From: Psychromonas sp. psych-6C06
GTDB lineage: Bacteria; Pseudomonadota; Gammaproteobacteria; Enterobacterales; Psychromonadaceae
DNA: 64,000 nucleotides
Direction: 5' to 3'
Assembly (NCBI RefSeq): GCF_002835465.1
Contig: NZ_PIZM01000002.1
Coordinates: forward strand, 248,001-312,000
Shown: positions 56,740 through 64,000 of the stretch, piece after piece
Layout of the letters: each line of letters opens with the position of its first letter
How positions within the stretch are numbered: position 1 is the first letter of the stretch
Translations under genes and position numbers: made by a program
Notes under the pieces: generated by a model
The model's input: the letters and a program-made list of their open reading frames with translations, nothing else
Database searches by the model: none
Told to the model about the DNA's origin: nothing

Positions 56740-57360
56740 TTATTTGATTGCTAATAGCTCAACTTCAAATACTAGTGTTGAATGTGGGCCAATAGCTGCA
56801 CCAGCACCACGTTCACCGTATGCAAGTTCAGATGGAATTGCTAATTTGAATTTCGAACCAACAGGCATTAATTGTAATGCTTCAGTCCAACCAGCGATAA
56901 CACCGCCTACAGGGAACTCTGCAGGTTGACCACGTTCAACTGAACTATCAAATACAGTGCCATCGATTAGAGAACCGTGGTAATGAACGCTTACTGTAGA
57001 TTCTGCAGTTGGTTTTTCGCCTTCACCCATCGTAATTACTTCGTATTGAAGACCAGAATCAGTTACCTGAACGCCCTCTTTCTTGGCATTTTCAGCTAAG
57101 AATTCAGCGCCAGCAGCACCTAAAATTTTAGCTTGCTCTGCAGCGGCTTCTTGCATACGTGCAGAAATAGTTTGAAATGCAGCTTGAAGCTCTTCTTGAG
57201 AAACTTTACTTTCTGCGCCAGCAAATGCATCAGCAATACCCGCAGCAACAGCAGAGATATCTAAGCCTTCAAATGGTTGTGCGCGAAGTTGCTCGCCCAT
57301 TTGTAGACCAATACCGTAGCTTGCTTGTAGTTCTTGAGTGTTTAATTGTAGTTCAGACAT
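56740..57360 (-). CDS. fklB: FKBP-type peptidyl-prolyl cis-trans isomerase FklB
   Basis: A 206-residue rotamase that speeds prolyl isomerisation in protein folding. The N-terminal dimerisation helices (about 5-95; ASYGIGLQMGEQLRAQPFEG) are followed by an FKBP domain with VSVHYHGSLIDGTVFDSS, VIAGWTEALQLMPVGSKFKL and the typical AYGERGAG and STLVFEVELL ending. There is no signal peptide, so it is the cytoplasmic FklB and not FkpA. Confidence 0.94.
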   Translation of the reverse strand: MSELQLNTQELQASYGIGLQMGEQLRAQPFEGLDISAVAAGIADAFAGAESKVSQEELQAAFQTISARMQEAAAEQAKILGAAGAEFLAENAKKEGVQVTDSGLQYEVITMGEGEKPTAESTVSVHYHGSLIDGTVFDSSVERGQPAEFPVGGVIAGWTEALQLMPVGSKFKLAIPSELAYGERGAGAAIGPHSTLVFEVELLAIK

Positions 57361-57441
57361 GTTTCTCTCTTTTCATTTTAAGTGTTAGATAATTAATAGA
57401 TGGGGAGCAAAATTAACTTTTAAAGGGTTATTTAAAATTAT

Positions 57442-58011
57442 TTACGTTTTTATTGTTTTTATTGTTTTTATTTGCTGAGCAATACCAGCTGTCACCACCG
57501 TCACATGATTAGCCAAGCTAGCGACCTGTTGGTTAAGCTCTCCTAACTTATCAGCATAAACACGCATCAACTTAGTTTCACCAATCAGCCCACATCCTAC
57601 CTCTCCTGTGACAATAATGATAGGAGCCTGCAATGTTTGGAGTTGTTGAATAAACTGTTGTTTAATCTGTTCATACTCGGCTACACAGCGCTTTAAAGGC
57701 TTATCTTGAGAAAGATACCAGCCTACCCAAGTTGATAAACATTCAATTAATATAGGCTGTTTAGACGAACCATAGTGCTGTAAAAAATGCGCTAATGTTT
57801 TAGATTGATAATCAAGTTCACAAGTAATGATGTTTCGATCGCGATGCAGTTGATGCCTAGCTATACGGCATTTGGTTTCTTCGCCAAGCGCAAGACTGGT
57901 GGCGATATAGATAGCATGTTCTTGATCAGAGTCTTCTCGCCATTGCGTTAACAAGTTTTCAGCTACCGCACTTTTACCACTTCGTACACCACCAATCACT
58001 AAATGTTTCAT
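57442..58011 (-). CDS. cobU: Adenosylcobinamide kinase/guanylyltransferase
   Basis: A 189-residue CobU/CobP enzyme of cobalamin nucleotide-loop assembly and salvage. The P-loop is GGVRSGKS at residues 6-13, and ILIECLSTWVGWYLS and VTGEVGCGLI are family motifs. The ATG at 58011 has AAAGGAAAG before it. It stands alone, with no other cob gene in the window. The C-terminus is a 9-bp repeat encoding IKT three times. A terminator for dnaJ ends just before its ribosome site. Confidence 0.9.
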   Translation of the reverse strand: MKHLVIGGVRSGKSAVAENLLTQWREDSDQEHAIYIATSLALGEETKCRIARHQLHRDRNIITCELDYQSKTLAHFLQHYGSSKQPILIECLSTWVGWYLSQDKPLKRCVAEYEQIKQQFIQQLQTLQAPIIIVTGEVGCGLIGETKLMRVYADKLGELNQQVASLANHVTVVTAGIAQQIKTIKTIKT

Positions 58012-58029
58012 TTGCTTTCCTTTTAAAGG

Positions 58030-58062
58030 ATAAAAAAATACCATCACAAGGATGGTATTTTT
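58030..58062 (-). terminator. Intrinsic terminator of dnaK-dnaJ
   Basis: 10-bp perfect stem AAATACCATC/GATGGTATTT (58036-58060), followed on the minus strand by TTTTTTTATCC. It ends about 20 bp before cobU. Confidence 0.88.
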
Positions 58063-58189
58063 AATAGTAATCAAAATATGCACTTATTTAGCAGCCATTA
58101 CAAAATAATTTACGCTAAATGTTCAAAAAACTAAAATGACGAGTTATTTTTGAAAATATAAGCACAAGTAATTTTTGAGCACCCCTTAC

Positions 58190-59317
58190 TTATTTGCTTA
58201 AATCATCAAAAAAGTTTTTTAAATGATTTAAAAAACCATCTGATTTTGGTTTATGCTTTTTCGGGCTTGAAGAACAAGTCGTTTCAAACTCTTTGAGTAA
58301 CTCACGTTGCTTAGCAGAAAGTTTCACAGGCGTTTCAACAATCACTTTACACATTAAGTCGCCAGTTGTGTGACTACGTACTGATTTAACCCCTTTATTA
58401 CGCATACGGTACATACGGCCAGTTTGCGTTTCTGCCGAGATTTTAAGTTTTACACGGCCATCAAGGGTCGGTACTTCAATCTCACCACCCAGTGCAGCTT
58501 CGGTGAAACTGATCGGCACTTCACAGTATAGGTTATTACCATCACGCACAAACACTTCATGCTCAAGCACGTTCATTTGTACGTATAAATCGCCTGCAGG
58601 TGCGCCATGCTCACCAGCTTCCCCTTCACCACTCAAGCGAATACGATCCCCTGTATCAACGCCAGCAGGGATTTTTACATTAAGCTTTTTACTGCTTTCG
58701 TAACGTCCTTCACCATGGCATTTATTACAAGGATCAGTAATTATCTTACCTTTACCACGACAAGTCGGACAGGTTTGGTTTACCGCAAAGAAACCTTGTC
58801 GCATCTGTACTTGACCTTGGCCATGACAGGTACCACATGTTTTACTTTCTGTCCCTTTCTTGGCGCCAGAGCCATTACATTGTTCACAGTGAACCAGTGT
58901 CGGGATCTCAATCTCTTTAGAGATACCATGTACAGCTTCTTCAAGCGTGAGTTCCATATTGTAGCGAAGATCTGAACCCTGTTGTGCTCGTTGCTGACCA
59001 CCACGTCCACGACCTCCGCCAAAGATATCACCAAAGATATCGCCAAACTGATCGCCGAAGTCACCACCACCAAAGCCTCCTTGGCCTTGTTGGTTAACGC
59101 CTTCATGACCATATTGGTCAAACGCTGCTTTTTTGTTTGGATCGCTAAGAATCTCGTATGCTTCTTTTACTTCCTTGAATTTCTCTTCAAGCGCATCATC
59201 CCCTTTCGTTCTATCCGGGTGATATTTCATTGCAAGGCGCTTATACGCCTTTTTAATTTCTTTATCTGTTGCGCTACGGCTAATACCAAGCACTTCATAA
59301 CAATCACGTTTTGACAT
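58190..59317 (-). CDS. dnaJ: Chaperone protein DnaJ
   Basis: A 375-residue Hsp40 co-chaperone. The J domain (1-70) has the HPD tripeptide in [11 protein letters not shown] Gly/Phe region (about 75-115) includes repeats of [10 protein letters not shown]. Four CxxCxGxG zinc motifs span about 145-210 ([32 protein letters not shown]). The C-terminal substrate domains follow. It is transcribed after dnaK with a 229-bp gap containing two large hairpins. Confidence 0.97.
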   Translation of the reverse strand: MSKRDCYEVLGISRSATDKEIKKAYKRLAMKYHPDRTKGDDALEEKFKEVKEAYEILSDPNKKAAFDQYGHEGVNQQGQGGFGGGDFGDQFGDIFGDIFGGGRGRGGQQRAQQGSDLRYNMELTLEEAVHGISKEIEIPTLVHCEQCNGSGAKKGTESKTCGTCHGQGQVQMRQGFFAVNQTCPTCRGKGKIITDPCNKCHGEGRYESSKKLNVKIPAGVDTGDRIRLSGEGEAGEHGAPAGDLYVQMNVLEHEVFVRDGNNLYCEVPISFTEAALGGEIEVPTLDGRVKLKISAETQTGRMYRMRNKGVKSVRSHTTGDLMCKVIVETPVKLSAKQRELLKEFETTCSSSPKKHKPKSDGFLNHLKNFFDDLSK

Positions 59318-59366
59318 TTTTAGTTCTCAAACCTTTTATACAAATCACAGTAAGTGGCAGGACTAA

Positions 59367-59469
59367 GCCATTTATGTTTACTACAAATCCAAGTAGTAAG
59401 CTTAAATGGCAACGACCAACGTATTTACCATACAATAACGCGGATTATAGAGAACTCTATAACCCGCGT
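59367..59469 (-). other. Two long hairpins in the dnaK-dnaJ intergenic region
   Basis: The first hairpin has 18-nt arms at 59367-59384 and 59393-59410 with two mismatches. The second has 15-nt arms at 59438-59452 and 59455-59469 with one mismatch and a very short loop. Neither has a U tract. They may process or stabilise dnaK mRNA and set the DnaK to DnaJ ratio. Confidence 0.7.
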
Positions 59470-59546
59470 CATTCATTAAATAATGAACCTACCTTTTATC
59501 TACAGCGCCCTCTTAGCGATAGCGCATTAAAGTAGAGGCGAGTTAA

Positions 59547-61463
59547 TTACTTTTTATCGTCTTTCACTTCTTCAAACTCAGCATCAACGATATCATCATC
59601 TTGCTTTGCTTGCGCTTCAGGTTGCTCAGCACCGGCTTCACCAGCTTGTGCTTTTTGTTGTGCAATTTCAGCTAGTTTTTGTGACGCTTCTGCAAGTGCA
59701 GTTGTTTTCGCTTCAATTGCTTCTTTATCTTCACCTTTAGTCGCTTCTTCAAGGTCCTTTAAAGCAGCTTCAATTTTCTCTTTCTCATCTGCAGGAAGTG
59801 CATCACCAGCTTCTTCGATCTGTTTCTTAGTTGCATGAACCATTGCATCAGCTTGGTTACGAGCAGTTACTACTTCTTCGAAAGCTTTATCAGCTTCAGC
59901 ATTTGCTTCAGCATCTTGAACCATTTGTTCAATCTCTTCATCGCTTAAACCAGAGCTAGATTTGATCGTAATTTTTTGCTCTTGGTTAGTATCTTTATCT
60001 TTAGCAGATACGTGTAAGATACCATCAGCATCCATATCGAATGTTACTTCGATTTGTGGCGTACCACGTGTTGCCGCACGAATACCTTCAAGGTTGAATT
60101 GACCTAGAGATTTGTTATCACTCGCACGTTTACGCTCACCTTGTAAAATGTGGATTGTTACCGCGCTTTGGTTATCTTCAGCCGTTGAGAATGTTTGCGA
60201 TTGTTTCGTTGGGATAGTTGTATTTTTGTCGATAACCTTAGTCATCACACTACCCATTGTTTCAATACCCATTGATAACGGAGTCACGTCTAATAATAGA
60301 ACGTCAGTTTTGTCACCAGAAAGTACTGCACCTTGAATCGCAGCACCCATTGCAACTGCTTCATCAGGGTTAACATCTTTACGTGCTTCTTTACCAAAGA
60401 ACTCTGCAACTGCTTTTTGTACTAATGGCATACGTGTTTGACCACCAACCAAAATTACATCGTTAATTTCACCAACAGAAAGATCAGCATCTTTCAGAGC
60501 GATACGCAGAGGCTCAAGTGTTGCTTTAACCATGTCTTCAACTAAAGACTCAAGCTTAGAACGTGTAATTTTAACATTCAGATGTTTAGGGCCTGTTGCA
60601 TCTGCAGTGATGTAAGGCAGGTTAATTTCTGTTTGTTGTGCAGAAGAAAGTTCAATTTTCGCTTTTTCAGCTGCTTCTTTAACACGTTGCATCGCAAGTG
60701 GATCGTTGGTTAGATCGAAACTTTGCTCATCTTTAAATTGTTGAACGATGTAGTTGATTAGACGGTTATCGAAATCTTCACCACCTAAATGCGTATCACC
60801 GTTTGTTGCTAATACTTCAAATGTTTTTTCGCCATCTACTTCATCAATTTCGATGATTGAGATATCGAATGTACCACCACCTAAGTCGTATACAGCAACG
60901 GTGCTGTCGCCTTTTGCATTGTTAACACCGTATGCAAATGCAGCTGCTGTAGGCTCATTGATGATACGTTTAACATCAAGACCTGCGATACGACCAGCAT
61001 CTTTCGTTGCTTGGCGTTGTGAGTCATTGAAGTAAGCAGGTACGGTAATTACTGCACCAGTAACTTTCTCACCGAGGTAATCTTCGGCAGTTTTCTTCAT
61101 TTTCTTTAATACTTCAGCAGAAATTTGCGGCGGCGCCATTTTTTCACCGTGCGCTTCTACCCATGCATCACCGTTATCTGCTTTGATGATTTGGTAAGGC
61201 ATGATTTTAAGGTCACGTTGCACTTCTTCATCTTCAAAACGACGACCGATAAGACGCTTAATTGCGAAAAGTGTATTTTTAGGATTCGTTACAGACTGAC
61301 GTTTAGCAGGTTGTCCTACTAATGTTTCGCCATCGGTGTAAGCGATGATTGAAGGAGTGGTACGCTCACCTTCTGCATTTTCAATAATTTTAGCTACATC
61401 ACCATCCAATACAGATACACATGAATTAGTTGTACCTAAGTCAATACCGATAATTTTACCCAT
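59547..61463 (-). CDS. dnaK: Chaperone protein DnaK
   Basis: A 638-residue Hsp70. The ATPase domain has [32 protein letters not shown] and [10 protein letters not shown]. The substrate domain contains [18 protein letters not shown] Gln/Glu/Ala-rich tail ends in [11 protein letters not shown], as in E. coli. The ATG at 61463 has GGAG upstream, and the five extra codons of the open frame are not used. A sigma-32 promoter lies 90-120 bp before it. Confidence 0.98.
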   Translation of the reverse strand: MGKIIGIDLGTTNSCVSVLDGDVAKIIENAEGERTTPSIIAYTDGETLVGQPAKRQSVTNPKNTLFAIKRLIGRRFEDEEVQRDLKIMPYQIIKADNGDAWVEAHGEKMAPPQISAEVLKKMKKTAEDYLGEKVTGAVITVPAYFNDSQRQATKDAGRIAGLDVKRIINEPTAAAFAYGVNNAKGDSTVAVYDLGGGTFDISIIEIDEVDGEKTFEVLATNGDTHLGGEDFDNRLINYIVQQFKDEQSFDLTNDPLAMQRVKEAAEKAKIELSSAQQTEINLPYITADATGPKHLNVKITRSKLESLVEDMVKATLEPLRIALKDADLSVGEINDVILVGGQTRMPLVQKAVAEFFGKEARKDVNPDEAVAMGAAIQGAVLSGDKTDVLLLDVTPLSMGIETMGSVMTKVIDKNTTIPTKQSQTFSTAEDNQSAVTIHILQGERKRASDNKSLGQFNLEGIRAATRGTPQIEVTFDMDADGILHVSAKDKDTNQEQKITIKSSSGLSDEEIEQMVQDAEANAEADKAFEEVVTARNQADAMVHATKKQIEEAGDALPADEKEKIEAALKDLEEATKGEDKEAIEAKTTALAEASQKLAEIAQQKAQAGEAGAEQPEAQAKQDDDIVDAEFEEVKDDKK

Positions 61464-61553
61464 TTTATTTCTCCACACTTTATATGTTTTGTTTGGTTAA
61501 TGGCTTCGCTTTTTAACATGATGTTTTAAGCTTTTGCCCTTAAGATAGTTAAT

Positions 61554-61583
61554 ATATGAGGGGCTATTTTTTACTTTCAAGGG
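61554..61583 (-). promoter_or_regulatory. Sigma-32 heat-shock promoter of dnaK
   Basis: Minus strand: CCCTTGAAA, a 12-bp spacer, then CCCCTCATAT. This matches the heat-shock consensus CTTGAA-N13-15-CCCCAT at most positions. Confidence 0.82.
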
Positions 61584-61611
61584 AAAATAGTAAAAAAAAT
61601 TGATTTATTTT

Positions 61612-61646
61612 AAAAATAAAAAAAGGCACTTAAATAAGTGCCTTTA
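61612..61646 (-). terminator. Intrinsic terminator of grpE
   Basis: 11-bp stem AAAGGCACTTA/TAAGTGCCTTT followed on the minus strand by TTTTTATTTT. It separates grpE from the dnaK promoter. Confidence 0.9.
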
Positions 61647-61671
61647 ACGGTAACGCTGTTTTACTTTCTAA

Positions 61672-62304
61672 CTACGCAGAAGCAACCATTACCATTGCTG
61701 GGCGGATAATCTGCCCGTTGTATTCGTAACCTTTTTGCATAACAACAACTACTTCGTTGGCAGCTTTGCCTTCGATTTTTTGCTGGCTAACAATTTGGTG
61801 TTTGTCAGGATTCGCTTGCTCACCCACTGGGTTAATTTGCATAATCCCCACTTTTGCAAATGAGTCGATCATTGATTTAAGCGTCAGTTCAACACCTTCC
61901 GCCATTTTAGCTAATGCTTCATTATCTTTATCGATATGGCTTACCGCCATTTCCAATGAATCTGCAACGGGTAAAAGCTCTTCCGTAAAGCGCTTCAGTG
62001 TGCGTTTTACTTTGCTTTCTGCATCAATGCCCGCTTTACGAATTTCATTTTTAATAGCCGCTTGCTTTAGCGCTTCTTGAGCGGCTAACTCTTTTTCAGT
62101 AGCGGCTAATTTTTCTTCTGTAAGTGCTAATTTCTTGCCTAGCTCTTCGATCATATTCGCTTCTTGCTCAGTTGGCTCCTCAACCTCTTCTGGCTCAACT
62201 AATTCAGCTTCTACAGTAGATTCTGTCTCAGTCACGGTTTCTTGCTCTTCACCTAATACGGTTTCAATCGCTTCTTCAACACTTACTTTCTGTTCTTCGC
62301 TCAT
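61672..62304 (-). CDS. grpE: Nucleotide exchange factor GrpE
   Basis: A 210-residue DnaK nucleotide exchange factor. An acidic Glu/Thr-rich N-terminus (about 1-55) leads into a long coiled coil (about 55-120), and the beta domain carries HQIVSQQKIEGKAANEVVVV and MQKGYEYNGQIIRPAMV. It has its own sigma-32 promoter and is divergent from nadK, as in E. coli. Here dnaK and dnaJ follow directly. Confidence 0.97.
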   Translation of the reverse strand: MSEEQKVSVEEAIETVLGEEQETVTETESTVEAELVEPEEVEEPTEQEANMIEELGKKLALTEEKLAATEKELAAQEALKQAAIKNEIRKAGIDAESKVKRTLKRFTEELLPVADSLEMAVSHIDKDNEALAKMAEGVELTLKSMIDSFAKVGIMQINPVGEQANPDKHQIVSQQKIEGKAANEVVVVMQKGYEYNGQIIRPAMVMVASA

Positions 62305-62347
62305 TTTTTAATCCTAATCTGCTATAAATTGAAAATTTTATAGGGGT

Positions 62348-62378
62348 ATTATGGGGATTCAAACAATAGTTTCAAGTG
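62348..62378 (-). promoter_or_regulatory. Sigma-32 heat-shock promoter of grpE
   Basis: Minus strand: CACTTGAAA, 13-bp spacer, CCCCATAAT. It is close to a perfect sigma-32 consensus, about 45-75 bp before the grpE start. Confidence 0.88.
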
Positions 62379-62444
62379 TGTTAATAAAATCATTTAAACA
62401 AGTTATACTTGTTGTTATCTAAACGCTTTATTAATAAGGTTATT

Positions 62445-63344
62445 ATGAGCACTTCACAAACTGATTTCAGTGAATTTAAAACCATTGGTTTGATTGCCAA
62501 AGCACAGCATGCAGGGGCACAACAAACGTTACAATCGCTTTACGATTTTTTACAACAAAAAGGCCTCACAGTGATTGTTGATAAACGTGTAGCCTCTGAA
62601 ATCGATGCCCAGAAAGTCGTTAGTAATAACCTAGTGGGTATCGGCAAGTCCTGTGATTTAGCCATAGTGATCGGCGGTGATGGCTATATGCTTGGAGCTG
62701 CACGTGTTTTATCTCGCTTTGATATTGCAGTAATTGGTGTCAACAGAGGCAACTTAGGCTTTTTAACGGATCTTGATCCTGACGATTTTGAAGCACCTCT
62801 TTCAGAAGTACTTTCAGGAAAATACCTAGTCGAAAAACGTTTTTTATTAGAAGCGCAAGTGCATAGCCATGGTCATATGAAAAGTCGCAATACCGCCGTT
62901 AATGAAGCAGTGCTTCACCCAGACAAAATTGCACATATGATCGAGTTTGAAGTGTATGTTGACGATAACTTTATGCTAAACCAGCGTGCTGATGGGTTGA
63001 TTATTTCCACTCCAACTGGTTCAACTGCTTATTCGCTTTCTGGTGGAGGTCCTATTTTAACGCCAAACTTGGATGCCATTAGCCTACTGCCTATGTTTCC
63101 GCATGCACTCAATAGTCGCCCAATTGTCATCGATGCGAACAGCACGGTACGTTTGAAAATTGCGGAAAGCAATAATTCTGAAATGCAAATTAGTTGTGAT
63201 AGCCATGTGAACTTATCAGTATTACCCGGTGATGAAGTCCTGATCACAAAGACCGCCCACCAGCTAAAATTAGTACACCCTAAAAACTATAACTACTTCC
63301 ATGTATTACAGAATAAACTGGGGTGGGGAAATAAATTTTTCTAA
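62445..63344 (+). CDS. nadK: NAD kinase
   Basis: A 299-residue ATP-dependent NAD kinase making NADP. The GGDG motif is in [16 protein letters not shown], followed by [19 protein letters not shown]. The NE-motif is [10 protein letters not shown], and the conserved glycine-rich segment is [16 protein letters not shown]. The ATG at 62445 has AAGGT upstream. The open frame continues to 62409 with a TTG, which is not needed. It is followed 35 bp later by nadD on the same strand. Confidence 0.97.
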   Translation: MSTSQTDFSEFKTIGLIAKAQHAGAQQTLQSLYDFLQQKGLTVIVDKRVASEIDAQKVVSNNLVGIGKSCDLAIVIGGDGYMLGAARVLSRFDIAVIGVNRGNLGFLTDLDPDDFEAPLSEVLSGKYLVEKRFLLEAQVHSHGHMKSRNTAVNEAVLHPDKIAHMIEFEVYVDDNFMLNQRADGLIISTPTGSTAYSLSGGGPILTPNLDAISLLPMFPHALNSRPIVIDANSTVRLKIAESNNSEMQISCDSHVNLSVLPGDEVLITKTAHQLKLVHPKNYNYFHVLQNKLGWGNKFF

Positions 63345-63379
63345 TTATCTAACGTCACTCAATAGTAAGGCAGATTAAC

Positions 63380-64000
63380 GTGCAGTCACCAGCAATTGGC
63401 TTTTTAGGTGGTAGTTTTGATCCCATTCATAACGGACACCTGCTACCCGCTATCGAGGTAGCACAGCAACTACAATTACAAACACTATTCCTGATGCCAA
63501 ATCATATCGCGCCACATAAAGCAACTAGCCACTGTAGCGCGACGCAACGTGCAACAATGGTTTCTTTAGCAATTAAGACTACCCCTACCCTCCACATTGA
63601 TACTCGCGAACTTAAGCGCGATTCAGCGAGTTACACCTTTGAAACATTAAAGGAGATCCGTACTGACTACCCCGATTCTCCAATCTGTTTCATCATGGGA
63701 ATGGATTCATTACTTAGTTTTGATAGTTGGTATCAATGGCAAGTTATTCTTGATTACTGCCACCTTGTTGTGTGTGCTCGCCCAGGCTGGAAGGGTGAAT
63801 TTAATAGCAATATACAAGCCTTATTAAATGCTCATCAAACCGTTGAGGTGGCCGACTTACATCTTTTTAAATCGGGCAAAATTTATTTTCAACAAACCGT
63901 GCAGTTTGATATCTCATCGACACAAATTCGCCATAATATAAAACACGATATCAGTATTAAAGAATTAGTACCTAAACAAGTTGCCGACTATATTTACCAG
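63380..64000 (+). CDS. nadD: Nicotinate-nucleotide adenylyltransferase (3' truncated by window edge)
   Basis: Joins nicotinate mononucleotide and ATP to deamido-NAD. The GTG start at 63380 has AAGG about 10 bases upstream. The product begins VQSPAIGFLGGSFDPIHNGHL, the nucleotidyltransferase GxFDPxHxGH motif, and contains PNHIAPHK and near the right edge DISSTQIRHNI, the ISSTxIR motif. The 207 codons seen are nearly the whole protein, and no stop occurs before 64000. Relatives have it after holA; here it is paired with nadK. Confidence 0.94.
   Translation, partial: MQSPAIGFLGGSFDPIHNGHLLPAIEVAQQLQLQTLFLMPNHIAPHKATSHCSATQRATMVSLAIKTTPTLHIDTRELKRDSASYTFETLKEIRTDYPDSPICFIMGMDSLLSFDSWYQWQVILDYCHLVVCARPGWKGEFNSNIQALLNAHQTVEVADLHLFKSGKIYFQQTVQFDISSTQIRHNIKHDISIKELVPKQVADYIYQ

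Noticed and set aside
58062-58189. Cobalamin riboswitch before cobU
   Set aside because: The space is too short and no B12-box-like sequence is visible.

Overview
The window is 64 kb of AT-rich chromosomal DNA from a facultatively anaerobic marine gammaproteobacterium. The gene set and order (folA near apaH, gshB-yqgE-ruvX, thrABC, arcA, grcA, uvrY-uvrC-pgsA-glyW-cysT-leuZ, leuS-lptE-holA, nadK/grpE-dnaK-dnaJ) fit Alteromonadales. Psychromonas is my best guess, made from protein style and synteny, not from a search. There is no prophage, CRISPR array, rRNA operon or intact insertion sequence.

Layout. 1-11 kb is housekeeping: apaH (cut by the left edge), a two-receiver diguanylate cyclase, folA, a DUF2333 gene, a SEC-C protein, the yjjPB exporter pair, an MTHFR-like protein, rsmE-gshB-yqgE-ruvX, a hemerythrin and ung. 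11-19 kb holds grcA with a perfect FNR box, an aldehyde dehydrogenase, a compact run of flavin reductase, DUF3429, DUF393 and SDR genes, a CIA30 protein with an unknown partner, an ankyrin gene remnant and a DsbA/FrnE-like protein. 18-22 kb is gene-poor around a BicA-like SulP transporter and is rich in a roughly 165 bp dispersed palindromic repeat. 22-29 kb has tesB, thrABC and arcA, with FNR-type boxes and an attenuator-like terminator ahead of thrA.

The most distinctive region is 29.7-43.4 kb. A ten-gene minus-strand operon encodes three small membrane proteins, a periplasmic adaptor, an ABC ATPase, three tandem paralogous permeases of about 800 residues (MacB/FtsX type), a sigma-54 response regulator and its histidine kinase. 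I find a sigma-54 promoter (GG-N10-GC) at its head and a second one before a neighbouring small secreted protein. Each promoter has a pair of TCCCA-N4-TGrrA-like sites about 62-64 bp upstream, 21-22 bp apart. This predicts a closed, autoregulated sigma-54 regulon.

43.9-51 kb carries the glyW-cysT-leuZ tRNA operon, followed by tandem repeats of about 108-113 bp that each hold a fragment of the tRNA-Leu 3' half (reminiscent of the E. coli rtT repeats), then pgsA, uvrC, uvrY, a GlyGly-CTERM surface protein, a DUF1287 protein and a duplicated tRNA-Ser(UGA) unit. 51-64 kb contains a PilZ protein, leuS-lptE-holA, fklB, cobU and dnaJ-dnaK-grpE with two convincing sigma-32 promoters. It ends with nadK followed directly by nadD, which is cut by the right edge.
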